This document shows positions 36,312 through 44,978 of a stretch of DNA of 64,000 bases, piece after piece. This DNA is from Gluconobacter frateurii. Its GTDB lineage: Bacteria; Pseudomonadota; Alphaproteobacteria; Acetobacterales; Acetobacteraceae. Position numbers and translations under genes: made by a program. Within the stretch, counting starts at the first letter, position 1; each line of letters opens with the position of its first letter. A model generated the notes under the pieces. The model was not told the DNA's origin. It did not search any database and saw nothing but the letters and a program-made list of their open reading frames with translations. The DNA is taken from positions 124,001-188,000 of the forward strand of contig NZ_BEWN01000002.1 in assembly GCF_002723955.1 (NCBI RefSeq). Reading direction: 5' to 3'.

Positions 36312-36527
36312 CGTCTGTTGGGTCTTTCTCGGCCAGACAAGTTGGTTCGGCAGAGGAAAACCATGGTTTACAAACGGTATCAATTAGATGATGCAAGTCA
36401 CATTACGACACATCGGGTATATGGTAATTTCGCCACAAACCCGGCTGAGAACGGCCATTTATAGGGCGATACGCGTACGTTTTGTGACAGTTCAGAGAAA
36501 TACCGGAATATTTCGATTTTTTGCTTG

Positions 36528-37274
36528 TCAGGGGCGTAACGCCTCGTCCTGCTCATACAGTCTGCGGATTCTGCGGATCTGTTCGGCTGTGACGTCCTGA
36601 GGATGTGGATTCTGGTTCAGGTGCGGGATGGTTTGTCCGGCCATGGCAGGAACCAGATCAGGCAGCTGTGAGATTTTCTCCATCGGGAAAAGAGTATCAA
36701 CAGCGAGGGTTCCGTCCTTCCGACACACATACCAGGATTGGGGACGAAAGACGTGATCTACAGCATATGGAGATGACTGGCTTTCCACATGCGAAATGGC
36801 ATCATCGAGTGTGTGGAACGATTTGTAGAGGTCGTTGACGGATGGGTGAATTTTAACGGTTGATGTGCCGCCCTTTCTGGCGAAGGCCCAGGCGGAAACA
36901 AAGCGTTCCACCGGGTCGCGCCAGATGGCGAAGCTTGGCAAGTCTCGACAGAGATCTGGCGTGACGTGTTGGTAATACCGGAGTGTCTGATGCATCATGG
37001 AACATCCATAAAGCTGATTGCAGACAGACGTGCCGCCGTTTTTGGGAACATGAATAAAGAGTGCTCCGGCTTTCCGAATGCGCTCGATACGGTTCAGGCG
37101 TTTTTTTCCGAGCGGAAGGTGGAGCCGGAGTTCTGCGGCGCGTTCGTGAATGTCATTGAACTGTTTGACACGAAAGAGCTGGCAGAGAAGAGACTGGGGA
37201 AAGCCATCCGGTGCAGACCGAGAGCCTTTCTTTTCTGAGACAGGCATCTCGATCAGCGAGGAATTTGATAGCAT
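36528..37274 (-). CDS. Sulfotransferase family protein
   Basis: The likely start is the ATG at 37274 (248 residues), just after a hairpin; a GTG at 37310 would place the hairpin inside the gene. The 5'-phosphosulfate binding loop is FIHVPKNGGTSVCNQLYG and the 3'-phosphate motif is AIWRDPVERFVSAWAFA, as in membrane-type carbohydrate sulfotransferases (Sulfotransfer_2 family). It would transfer sulfate from PAPS to a glycan hydroxyl. No signal peptide is seen, so it may act in the cytosol on lipid-linked or nucleotide-linked precursors. It stands alone, and the glycan acceptor is unknown. Confidence 0.75.
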   Translation of the reverse strand: MLSNSSLIEMPVSEKKGSRSAPDGFPQSLLCQLFRVKQFNDIHERAAELRLHLPLGKKRLNRIERIRKAGALFIHVPKNGGTSVCNQLYGCSMMHQTLRYYQHVTPDLCRDLPSFAIWRDPVERFVSAWAFARKGGTSTVKIHPSVNDLYKSFHTLDDAISHVESQSSPYAVDHVFRPQSWYVCRKDGTLAVDTLFPMEKISQLPDLVPAMAGQTIPHLNQNPHPQDVTAEQIRRIRRLYEQDEALRP

Positions 37275-37284
37275 TCTGTGAAGG

Positions 37285-37304
37285 CCCCAGTTCTGAAACT
37301 GGGG
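37285..37304 (-). other. Small perfect hairpin just upstream of the sulfotransferase gene
   Basis: CCCCAGTT and AACTGGGG form a perfect 8-bp stem with a four-base loop, ten bases before the presumed start at 37274. No T tract follows on the minus strand. It may affect translation initiation. Confidence 0.35.
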
Positions 37305-37409
37305 GGACACTGAGGGACGCGTCCAAGGCAGTCAAAGACCGCCTCGTGACGAAAAGAAACGTTTTTGACAATCCTGTTATAAAGTTACCAATTTTCCAAA
37401 AACAGAATA

Positions 37410-38405
37410 TCAGGAATGAGAAGAGGCATTCTCTTCTATTGCAGGGCGTCGTGCATAATGTCTTGCGAGCAGCGTACAGGTAAAAAGTTGAATCTGATGA
37501 TAAATCATGAGGGGAAGCACGATAATTCCCACAGATCCTGCCGGGAAAATGACACTGGCCATTGGCACGCCAGAGGCCAGAGACTTTTTTGAACCACAGA
37601 ACTGCAAGGTAATGCTGCTCTCAACAGACTGTTTCATACCCTTGCCCGTGGCGTGTGAAAGAAACAGAACAAGCGCGAGCAGAAAGCTGTCCAGAAGAGC
37701 AACTTCAAGCAGATGGGCCAGCGAAACACGGTGCCAGATTCCTTCAACCACGGCAGAGCTGAAGGCCGTGTAAACGACGACAACAATAGAGCCGCGATCG
37801 GTGAAGGAGATCAGGAATTTGTGCCGCCGAACGATCGGCCCAACCCATGTCTGCAGGATCTGACCCAAAAGAAAAGGAAGCAGCAGCTCCTTGGCAACAT
37901 CCAGAACACTCTCCAGCGGTGAGTGTCCGGCACCGACATGCCCGAGAACGAGACCAGTCAGGAGAGGGGTCAGTGCGATACCGGCAATGTTCGAAACAGT
38001 GGCTGCACAGATCGCCGCCGGGACATTGCCGCGCGCGATGGATGTGAGTGCAATAGAGGATTGGACTGTGGAAGGCAGGCAGCAGAGAAAGAGAATACCG
38101 GACCAAAGATCCTCTCCAAAAAGAGCATCCGGAAAAATGCTTTTGAACAGCAGGTGCAGCCCGATGCCCAGAACGGGAAACAGCGCAAAGGTGCAGAGAA
38201 GCACTGTCCCCTGAAGTCGCCAGTCTCGCACGCTCTCAATAATCGCATGACGCTGGAGCTTGGCACCCTGAAAGAAGAACATCAGGGTGATCAGGACGGT
38301 CACGACCTGCTGGAGAAGATGCTGCATCTGCCCGCGGCAGGGCAGAACAGAGGCTAGGATGATCGCGCAGATCAGAGCCATGAGGAAAGGGTCAAAGCGC
38401 TTCAT
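37410..38405 (-). CDS. Bile acid:Na+ symporter-like (BASS/SBF) transporter
   Basis: The start is taken at the ATG at 38405 (MKRFDPFLMALICAIILAS), giving 331 residues with about ten membrane segments. Family marks are LMFFFQGAKLQRHAI, LCCLPSTVQSSIALTSIARGNVPAAICAATVSNIAGIALTPLL and LQFCGSKKSLASGVPMASVIF, which match the SBF-like (YfeH) branch of the BASS superfamily. It probably takes up an organic anion with sodium; the substrate is not known. It is divergent from the GH32 gene, with about 110 bases of promoter region between. Confidence 0.88.
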   Translation of the reverse strand: MKRFDPFLMALICAIILASVLPCRGQMQHLLQQVVTVLITLMFFFQGAKLQRHAIIESVRDWRLQGTVLLCTFALFPVLGIGLHLLFKSIFPDALFGEDLWSGILFLCCLPSTVQSSIALTSIARGNVPAAICAATVSNIAGIALTPLLTGLVLGHVGAGHSPLESVLDVAKELLLPFLLGQILQTWVGPIVRRHKFLISFTDRGSIVVVVYTAFSSAVVEGIWHRVSLAHLLEVALLDSFLLALVLFLSHATGKGMKQSVESSITLQFCGSKKSLASGVPMASVIFPAGSVGIIVLPLMIYHQIQLFTCTLLARHYARRPAIEENASSHS

Positions 38406-38517
38406 GGAACACATATGTCTGTATTCGCAATGAACATGCAATCTGCCCTCGTGTATTGAAGGTGGACATTTTCGTGAGAGGGTTCCGCATGTGCTGCGGT
38501 CCTGTATGCTGCCAGAT

Positions 38518-40452
38518 ATGACGGATCAGAACGACAGGCCTTCACTGGGCCGACGCAGTGCTCTGGCTTCAATTCTGGCAGCTGGGGCCTCAGTGGGGGC
38601 TGCCCGCGTCGCTCGTGCGGCCGAGGAGACGCCCGTGTCAGCAATGACGTCTCATCACGATGAGCCAAGCAATTCGCATCAGGAGCCGGGAAATCATCCT
38701 GGCGTGGCGAGCCAGCCCGTCGTCAGGACGCAGAGCGACTATCTGTATCGGCCCACCATTCATTTCTCGCCACCAACCGGGTTCATGAATGACCCGAACG
38801 GTTTGATTTTCGATGGCCAGACCTATCATCTCTATTACCAGTATGACCCCTTCGCACCGTATGCGGGTCAGGTGCACTGGGGCCATGCGACGAGTACGGA
38901 TCTTTATAGCTGGCAGGATCAGCCGATCGCAATTGATCAGACTGCCGCAGGGGAAGCCTACTCGGGCTGTGTTGTGCTGGATCGGGACAATGTGTCCGGT
39001 CTCTTTCCTGCCCAGAAGGCTGGTGGGCCGTCAGAAACGCATGCGCAAGGCCCTGTTACCGCAACCCAGGCTGCTATTGACGCCTTGAAACCCAGTTTGG
39101 GCAAGACGTCGTCCGACGTTCCGCTGTCTCCAGAAAATATGGACGCGTTGGGGCCGAGTAACAGTGCACCTTTCGGGCATGTCTTCGATCCGCCGACAAC
39201 CAATGACCTGCCGCCGGTCACGCCGCCTACGCCCACGTTGCCGCCGATGGCTGGTGGTCTTGTAGCACTCTACACGCGCGCAACGCCTCAGAAGCAGACG
39301 CAGTATCTGGCCTGGAGCCCGGACGGCGGAAAACGCTTCATTGATTACGAGCATAACCCCGTTCTCGATATCGGCCTGAACTCTTTCCGGGACCCGAAGG
39401 TGTTCTGGCATGAGCCGAGTGGCAAATGGGTGATGGTCGTCGTGAAGTCGCGGGCCCATAAAGTCGCGTTTTATGGGTCGATCGACCTGAAGCACTGGAT
39501 GCATCTTAGCGATTTTGGGCCTGCCGGCCTGTTCGGTGTGGATTACGAATGCCCTAACCTGATTGAACTGCCAGTAGAAGAGGAAGGGAAGTCCACCCGC
39601 TGGGTGCTGTTCGTGTCGGTCAACCCGGGCGCCCCACAGGGGGGAAGTGTCACCCAGTATTTTGTGGGAGACTTTGACGGCGAGCGCTTCATTCCAGAAA
39701 ATACTGTCATTGGCCTGACCGATTTCGCCAAGGACAGCTATGCGATGCAGGTCTACGAGAACCTGCCTGCCAGCGAGGCTCTATATTTTGCCTGGTTCGG
39801 AAACTGGCAATATTGTGAAGAAGTCCCGAACCGGAGCTGGCGCGGTCTCATGACCGTTCCTCGCACGCTCTCCCTGCGCCGGGATGACATGAACTGGCTT
39901 CGCCTTGTACAGCGCCCCAAAGGACTGGAGCAGCTTCGGGGTGAGCCGATCCCGTTCAAGGTAGGGCGTATCGGAGCGCAGAGCGGCGTTCAGGTGTCCA
40001 TTCCAACCGGGCAGGCGATCGAACTGTCCCTGACCGTCACGGTGGATGAACGGAAAAACCCGCAGCCTGATGGCAACAAGGGGCGCGCCGGGCGCTTTCT
40101 GATTGTTTTTTCAAACGGGCAGGGAGAGTCCCTTTCAATAGGGTTTGATGCCTTTTCGGCGCAGCTCTGGCTGGACCGTGGCGATCTTCATGGCTTTTCG
40201 CAGCCCTTTTTCACCGAGCGGTTTTCTACACCTCTGACTGCAAACAGCCGACGGTTTTCCATGAAGATTGTTCTGGATGCCTGTGCGCTGGAAATCTTCG
40301 TTAATGATGGTTTGTCTGTTGGGACGGCGCTTGTGTTCCCATCAAGTCCGCTGGATACGTTGAGCCTTCAGGCGACCAATGCGGGCGCAACGGTAGAAAA
40401 TCTCAGCCTGTACCCGCTCCGCAAGACCATGGATCGTCCTACGGCGATGTGA
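38518..40452 (+). CDS. Exported GH32 fructan hydrolase with a proline-rich insertion
   Basis: The start is taken at the ATG at 38518, giving 644 residues with a twin-arginine signal (SLGRRSALASILAAGASVGAA). The GH32 catalytic residues are present: nucleophile Asp 92 in GFMNDPNG, transition-state Asp 292 in FRDPKVFWH and acid/base Glu 344 in YECPNL. A C-terminal beta-sandwich follows (about 500-640). An insertion of about 80 residues (165-245, ending in PPVTPPTPTLPPMAGG) lies between DRDNVSG and LVALYT, where other GH32 enzymes have only a few residues. It likely cleaves levan, inulin or sucrose in the periplasm or outside. A 41-base gap leads to mgtC, then a second GH32. Confidence 0.93.
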   Translation: MTDQNDRPSLGRRSALASILAAGASVGAARVARAAEETPVSAMTSHHDEPSNSHQEPGNHPGVASQPVVRTQSDYLYRPTIHFSPPTGFMNDPNGLIFDGQTYHLYYQYDPFAPYAGQVHWGHATSTDLYSWQDQPIAIDQTAAGEAYSGCVVLDRDNVSGLFPAQKAGGPSETHAQGPVTATQAAIDALKPSLGKTSSDVPLSPENMDALGPSNSAPFGHVFDPPTTNDLPPVTPPTPTLPPMAGGLVALYTRATPQKQTQYLAWSPDGGKRFIDYEHNPVLDIGLNSFRDPKVFWHEPSGKWVMVVVKSRAHKVAFYGSIDLKHWMHLSDFGPAGLFGVDYECPNLIELPVEEEGKSTRWVLFVSVNPGAPQGGSVTQYFVGDFDGERFIPENTVIGLTDFAKDSYAMQVYENLPASEALYFAWFGNWQYCEEVPNRSWRGLMTVPRTLSLRRDDMNWLRLVQRPKGLEQLRGEPIPFKVGRIGAQSGVQVSIPTGQAIELSLTVTVDERKNPQPDGNKGRAGRFLIVFSNGQGESLSIGFDAFSAQLWLDRGDLHGFSQPFFTERFSTPLTANSRRFSMKIVLDACALEIFVNDGLSVGTALVFPSSPLDTLSLQATNAGATVENLSLYPLRKTMDRPTAM

Positions 40453-40493
40453 AGGGCGGTGATTGCGTCCTGAACGTAGAGGGAAAAAGATCA

Positions 40494-40964
40494 GTGCATT
40501 TCACGCATACATTTGATGCTCATTCCTTTCTGGATACGTTCGGGAGCTATCTCGCAGCCTTCGTTTTTGGAGCAATGATTGGCGCGGAGCGGCAGTTCCG
40601 ACAGCGCACCGCAGGTCTGCGGACGAACGCTCTTGTGGCGATCGGAGCCGCGGCGTTCGTTGATCTGGCAGAGCGGATTGGCGGGGATGTGTCCGCCATC
40701 CGCGTGATTGCCTATGTCGTGTCCGGGGTCGGGTTTCTGGGGGCAGGGGTCATCATGAAGGATGGCCAGAATGTCCGCGGTCTGAATACGGCAGCCACGC
40801 TTTGGTGCTCGGCAGCGATCGGAGCCTGCACGGGCTGCGACATGATAGCAGAGGCAGCGTTGCTGACTGTCTTCATTCTTGGCGCGAATACGGTTTTGCG
40901 TGTGCTGGTCAAATGGATTGATGGCCGCCTGCCGCCGCAGATTGAACCTGTGGACCGGGAATAA
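40494..40964 (+). CDS. MgtC/SapB family membrane protein
   Basis: The likely start is the GTG at 40494 behind GAGGGAAAAAG (156 residues); a GTG at 40449 overlapping the GH32 stop is an alternative. Family marks are AFVFGAMIGAERQFRQRTAGLRTNALVAIGAAAFV, SGVGFLGAGVIMKDG and VRGLNTAATLWCSAAIGACTGCD, with four to five hydrophobic segments. Such proteins are linked to growth at low Mg2+ and to membrane ATPase control. The C-terminal soluble domain of true MgtC is absent, so it is the short SapB-like form. It sits between two GH32 genes in the same direction. Confidence 0.87.
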   Translation: MHFTHTFDAHSFLDTFGSYLAAFVFGAMIGAERQFRQRTAGLRTNALVAIGAAAFVDLAERIGGDVSAIRVIAYVVSGVGFLGAGVIMKDGQNVRGLNTAATLWCSAAIGACTGCDMIAEAALLTVFILGANTVLRVLVKWIDGRLPPQIEPVDRE

Positions 40965-40986
40965 ATCAGAGAACGGAATATCCTTG

Positions 40987-42441
40987 ATGCCGAATTGGCT
41001 GAATGATCCGCAGCGTGCCGTCTATGACCGGGAGAGCGGCCTGTGGTGCCTGTATTTTCTCTATAATTCCCAGTTCTCGCCCAATCCGGCAGCCTCAAAG
41101 AACGGTACCGAATGGTTCCTCATGACCTCGCCGGATCTGGTGATCTGGACGGCGCAGCATGTAGCCATTCCGAAATACACAACGGAAAATGGTGATCCCT
41201 GGACCGGCTCTGTCGTCATTGATGAGGGGAATACGGCCGGGTTTGGAAAAGGTGCATGGATCGCCCTGATGACCATGCCTGCGGCCCCGCATCATATGCA
41301 GACAACGGCCTTATGGTATTCGACAGACCGAGGGCACCGTTACAGTTTTCATAGCATTGTCATGCAGAACCCTTATGCGGCCCGGCACGATCTGAAAGAC
41401 AAGGCGTTCAGGGATCCCTGCGTCTTCTGGCACGCACCGTCCCACAAGTGGGTGATGGTATTGGCCGAGCCGGAGAAATTCGGATTCTACGCCTCCTCTG
41501 ACCTGAAAGTCTGGGAATACACAGGCTCTACGCCTCCCATTCCTGATTATGGTGTTCTGGAATGTCCTAACCTGTTTGAACTCAATATTCAGGATGCGGG
41601 TGGAAAGACGACTGGCAGTCGCTGGGTTCTGATGTTCGGGGGTAATGGCTTCAAAGGCGGTATGACGACCGGCACGCTGTATGCCGTTGGAACGTTCGAT
41701 GGAAAAGCCTTTGTTCCTGACAGACAGGGCTATTCCTGGCTGGATAGCGGCCCGGATTTCTATGCCGCGACGGCATGGGAAGATCCGTTGTCCCCAGATC
41801 GGAAGAGCCATCGTTATGCGATGGGGTGGATGAACAACTGGGGCTATGCCAAGGATCTGCCAAAACACGGCTATTACGGAAATCTGACGACTGTCCGAAC
41901 CCTGACCCTACGGAATGAGGGGGGCTACTCCCGGCTGGTAAGCCATCCTGTTTCAGGACAGGAACGCCAGTATGCGCGTGTTCTCAACGGGCCAGACCAG
42001 CAGTTGAAAGATGGGGCCTCTTATCATCTGCCACTTCAGCCTTCTGAGAACGTCTATCGGCTGGATTTCACGCTCCATCGCGTTGGCGAGCATTGGCCTT
42101 ACGACATTTTCCTGAGCCTGATGGAACATGGATCGCACCATGCTCAACTGTTCCTGTCCGGGGCAGGGAATAGCGCCACGGTGCGCCGTTCCGCGCTGGG
42201 CTATACGCCGAAGGAGGGGGCGGATCTCTGGCGTGCGGAACGCTGGGGACGCGTGGATTATGGAGACAGACTACAGATCACCGTAATCGTGGAGCCGTTT
42301 GGCATTGAGGTATTTCTTGGAGACGGCCGTCTGGCCTTCACGATGCTGGCTTTTCCCGCTGCGCAGGAAACAGGTCTTGGCCTGAGAGTAGGCACAGGGG
42401 AAATCCGCGTGACGGATTTCGTGATGCGAACCAGACGGTAA
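40987..42441 (+). CDS. GH32 fructosidase, no signal peptide, variant nucleophile motif
   Basis: The start is the ATG at 40987, which places MPNWLNDPQR at the very N-terminus; 484 residues. GH32 catalytic residues are seen: Asp 7 in LNDPQR (usual form MNDPNG), Asp 143 in FRDPCVFWH and Glu 192 in LECPNLFEL. The propeller is followed by a beta-sandwich (about 350-484). Without a signal peptide it should act in the cytosol on imported sucrose or short fructo-oligosaccharides, complementing the exported GH32 two genes upstream. The Gln-Arg in place of Asn-Gly next to the nucleophile is unusual and may alter the -1 site. It is followed by tRNA-Phe on the other strand. Confidence 0.88.
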   Translation: MPNWLNDPQRAVYDRESGLWCLYFLYNSQFSPNPAASKNGTEWFLMTSPDLVIWTAQHVAIPKYTTENGDPWTGSVVIDEGNTAGFGKGAWIALMTMPAAPHHMQTTALWYSTDRGHRYSFHSIVMQNPYAARHDLKDKAFRDPCVFWHAPSHKWVMVLAEPEKFGFYASSDLKVWEYTGSTPPIPDYGVLECPNLFELNIQDAGGKTTGSRWVLMFGGNGFKGGMTTGTLYAVGTFDGKAFVPDRQGYSWLDSGPDFYAATAWEDPLSPDRKSHRYAMGWMNNWGYAKDLPKHGYYGNLTTVRTLTLRNEGGYSRLVSHPVSGQERQYARVLNGPDQQLKDGASYHLPLQPSENVYRLDFTLHRVGEHWPYDIFLSLMEHGSHHAQLFLSGAGNSATVRRSALGYTPKEGADLWRAERWGRVDYGDRLQITVIVEPFGIEVFLGDGRLAFTMLAFPAAQETGLGLRVGTGEIRVTDFVMRTRR

Positions 42442-42481
42442 GACGTCTGAAGAGGCGTTTCGTCGAATTTTAGGGGATAAA

Positions 42482-42557
42482 TGGTGCCCAAGACCGGGAT
42501 CGAACCAGTGACACTGCGATTTTCAGTCGCATGCTCTACCAACTGAGCTACTTGGGC
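42482..42557 (-). tRNA. tRNA-Phe (anticodon GAA)
   Basis: The minus strand gives a 76-base cloverleaf. The acceptor GCCCAAG pairs with CTTGGGC, the D arm contains AGCTCAGTTGGTAGAGC, the anticodon stem TGCGA/TCGCA holds the loop CTGAAAA (anticodon GAA), and the T arm contains GGTTCGATCC. The 3' ACCA is encoded. Confidence 0.97.
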
Positions 42558-42618
42558 ACCGGGCTTAAGGTGAAACACCCGCTGCGGAAACGGGGTGTAG
42601 CTCATGATTCGTTCGGGA

Positions 42619-42795
42619 TCAACCCTTCGATTCAGGATTATCGTCCAGCTCTTCTTCATTGTCCTGTCTGAAGGAAGGAACGCGGTAGTTGCCGTTGAAC
42701 CAGCGGCCCAGATCCACGTCCGCGCAGTGGCGCGAACAGAATGGCCGGAAGGCGGCTTCCGTGGGGCGGTGACAGATGGGGCAGGTTGCACTCAT
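42619..42795 (-). CDS. yacG: DNA gyrase inhibitor YacG (zinc ribbon)
   Basis: A 58-codon gene. The product begins [20 protein letters not shown] and carries a four-Cys zinc site (C-x2-C at residues 5 and 8, C-x3-C at 20 and 24), then the family stretch DVDLGRWFNGNYRVPSF and an acidic tail. YacG binds and inhibits DNA gyrase in E. coli. Its ATG overlaps the stop of the RNase E/G gene by four bases, making it the last gene of infA-maf-RNase E/G-yacG, a common alphaproteobacterial order. Confidence 0.92.
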   Translation of the reverse strand: MSATCPICHRPTEAAFRPFCSRHCADVDLGRWFNGNYRVPSFRQDNEEELDDNPESKG

Positions 42796-43847
42796 GACAG
42801 GCTCCAGCTTTCAGGCGCCGCGTTCGGGTTCAGGGCCAGCTCTAAGGGCGCGGCGCGGCGGGATATGAAATCGTTCAGGGCATCCGGGTCACTTTCCAGC
42901 GCCCGGATGAGGGGGATGGATGCTGTCAGCACGCGGCCTTTCCGCTCTTCCCGCAAAATGGTGCGTAACGCTGCCAGCGCCCTGCCATGTGGGGAGGACA
43001 GCAGTTCATGCAAGGGCGGACGTTTGCGTGGACGGGTGACTTCCAACAGGCCCGACGGTGTTGCGCCCAGAGCCTGCGGCTTGAGCGGGTCCAGCGCCAT
43101 GGCGTCTCGCAGGAAGCTGACCAGCGCAGGTCTTTTGCGCGTTTTGACGCCTGCGGGGTCGATAAGCAGCGTGCCGGAGAGATTTCTGAGCTGAATCTGC
43201 TGGCTCAGTGCAGGGAAGCTGGCGACATTCCCTTTGAAATCCGGGTTGGCGTTACTATCGAGATCAATCGCAATCAGCGCTGGTGTGGGGAAAAAGCTGG
43301 CGGTCAACAGGCCCAGGTCAGCCGTTTCAGAACCCAGTTCCTCGAACTCGCTTTCCAGGGTGCTGTCAAAGGCCTGGTGGCATCGTTGGAGTCTTGGGTG
43401 CAGTCGCGCAGATAGTCGCGCTGCGATGCCGGGGTCATCAATGTGGAGCGGCGCATCAGGATACCGGTCCGCCAGCTCTTCCAGAGGGGTAGGGCCTCGG
43501 GCGATGAGCCGTGGCGTATTGTCGCTGTCTTGAGGAGGCGCTTCTGCCTTGCGAAAACGCAGGCCTTTCCCGTTTTGCGCAGAGCGGCTGACACGGACCG
43601 AGACAGATTGTCCCTGCACCAGCGTATCGCGGCAGGAAAGAAAGCCGCTTTCCCCGTCATGGAGCGTGACGAAGGCCCCGCCCAGCGCCGACGCTACAGT
43701 CTGAACGCGTGCGATATGCCAGTCGTCGAGGCCATCGGGACGCCCCGGGCGCCAGAGGCCGACATCGAGAAGTGTATCCTGATCCGTGACAGCAATCCGT
43801 ACCTCGCCCGGGGAACAGGCGGCGCGGATTTCAATCACGTGATCCAC
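42792..43847 (-). CDS. Short ribonuclease E/G family protein
   Basis: 351 residues, much shorter than E. coli RNase G (about 490) or RNase E. The catalytic-site pattern is recognisable: [20 protein letters not shown] and [20 protein letters not shown] correspond to the two metal-binding Asp regions. [39 protein letters not shown] matches the conserved end of the family. The S1 domain seems reduced or lost. It probably processes rRNA or tRNA, or is a specialised paralogue beside a full RNase E elsewhere. It overlaps maf upstream (13 bases) and yacG downstream (4 bases). Confidence 0.82.
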   Translation of the reverse strand: MDHVIEIRAACSPGEVRIAVTDQDTLLDVGLWRPGRPDGLDDWHIARVQTVASALGGAFVTLHDGESGFLSCRDTLVQGQSVSVRVSRSAQNGKGLRFRKAEAPPQDSDNTPRLIARGPTPLEELADRYPDAPLHIDDPGIAARLSARLHPRLQRCHQAFDSTLESEFEELGSETADLGLLTASFFPTPALIAIDLDSNANPDFKGNVASFPALSQQIQLRNLSGTLLIDPAGVKTRKRPALVSFLRDAMALDPLKPQALGATPSGLLEVTRPRKRPPLHELLSSPHGRALAALRTILREERKGRVLTASIPLIRALESDPDALNDFISRRAAPLELALNPNAAPESWSLS

Positions 43848-44482
43848 CCACCCTGACGACGGGGCTGCCCGCGGAGAAGCTGTGCCGTCTCAAACAGCGG
43901 AAGCCCGACCACGGCGGAGTAGCTTCCGCCAATCTGCCGGATATGCGCAGCAGCGGCACCCTGAATGGCGTAACCGCCAGCTTTGCCTTGCCAGTCACCA
44001 TTAGCGATCAGGGCATCAATCTGAGTGTCTGTCAGGCGATGGAACGTAACGGACGTTTCCACCAGACGCTCGTTGGCCACGCCGTCCACCCAACCCGCGG
44101 TCGGGCGAAGGGCAACAGCCGTCAGAACCTTGTGGTTCCGGCCAGACAGGAGGCGGAGACAGGCGCGGGCTGTCTTTTCGTCTTCCGCCTTGGGAAGAAT
44201 CCGCCGTCCTACAGCCACAACGGTATCAGCCCCGATGATGAGAGCAGCATCCTGACGCTGCGATGCTGCATGGTCTGCCTTCGCGCGGGCCAGACGCTGC
44301 GCCAGCGCACGGGGCAGTTCACCTGGGCGGGGTTCTTCATCCACGTCCGTGCTGACGACGTCATCTGGCACGATGCCGATCTGGCCCAGAAGGGCGAGAC
44401 GGCGGGGAGAGGCCGAGGCCAGGACAAGCGCCGGGCGCTTCAGACTGTCAGAGTCCGACAGCGAAGGCTGGAAGGGGGCCAT
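43835..44482 (-). CDS. maf: Maf family nucleotide pyrophosphatase, YhdE-like
   Basis: 215 residues. The Maf signature is [18 protein letters not shown], the catalytic stretch is [13 protein letters not shown], and conserved [12 protein letters not shown] and [16 protein letters not shown] follow. The G-A-D-T form groups it with YhdE, reported to hydrolyse dTTP and UTP, unlike the YceF-like copy at 10693. It lies 13 bases after infA and overlaps the RNase E/G gene, an arrangement shared by many Alphaproteobacteria. Confidence 0.93.
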   Translation of the reverse strand: MAPFQPSLSDSDSLKRPALVLASASPRRLALLGQIGIVPDDVVSTDVDEEPRPGELPRALAQRLARAKADHAASQRQDAALIIGADTVVAVGRRILPKAEDEKTARACLRLLSGRNHKVLTAVALRPTAGWVDGVANERLVETSVTFHRLTDTQIDALIANGDWQGKAGGYAIQGAAAAHIRQIGGSYSAVVGLPLFETAQLLRGQPRRQGGWIT

Positions 44483-44495
44483 GCGCCGCAGTCTC

Positions 44496-44714
44496 TTACT
44501 TGAAGCGGAAGGTGATCCGGCCCTTGGAGAGATCGTATGGCGTCATTTCAACGTTCACGCGGTCACCCGCCAGAACACGAATACGGTTCTTGCGCATCTT
44601 GCCGCTCGTATGAGCGAGAATGGTGTGCTCATTGTCGAGCGTGACGCGGAACATGGCGTTCGGCAGCAGTTCCATGACGGTGCCGGTGAACTCGATGAGG
44701 TCTTCTTTTGACAT
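44496..44714 (-). CDS. infA: Translation initiation factor IF-1
   Basis: 72 residues spanning the S1-like OB fold: [68 protein letters not shown]. It is nearly textbook for the family. IF-1 binds the ribosomal A site during initiation. It heads the operon with maf, the RNase E/G gene and yacG. Confidence 0.98.
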   Translation of the reverse strand: MSKEDLIEFTGTVMELLPNAMFRVTLDNEHTILAHTSGKMRKNRIRVLAGDRVNVEMTPYDLSKGRITFRFK

Positions 44715-44978
44715 GAGAATCCTTGGTACAGAGACGAGGTAGAGGTCTGCGCAGGGCAGCGGCTTCGATGGAAGCCTGAAAATCCAGTTCCGCTATGTGC
44801 GGACTGTCGGGCCAAACGTCAAGCTTGACGCGGATTTTCTGGTATTTTTGGCTGAAAAGATCCTGTCACTCTTCTCTGATATGTTGTTTGTCGCTGTTTC
44901 TCAGGCGGGTGGTCTCTTGTGAAGAAAGCTAGAGCAGGACAATCATCTGCAGAGCGGCTCCATCTCGCAAAGGAAAGC

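Noticed and set aside
42258-42791. Minus frame of 177 codons running through tRNA-Phe
   Set aside because: It crosses yacG in another frame, the tRNA and part of the GH32 gene; yacG in the correct frame is well supported.
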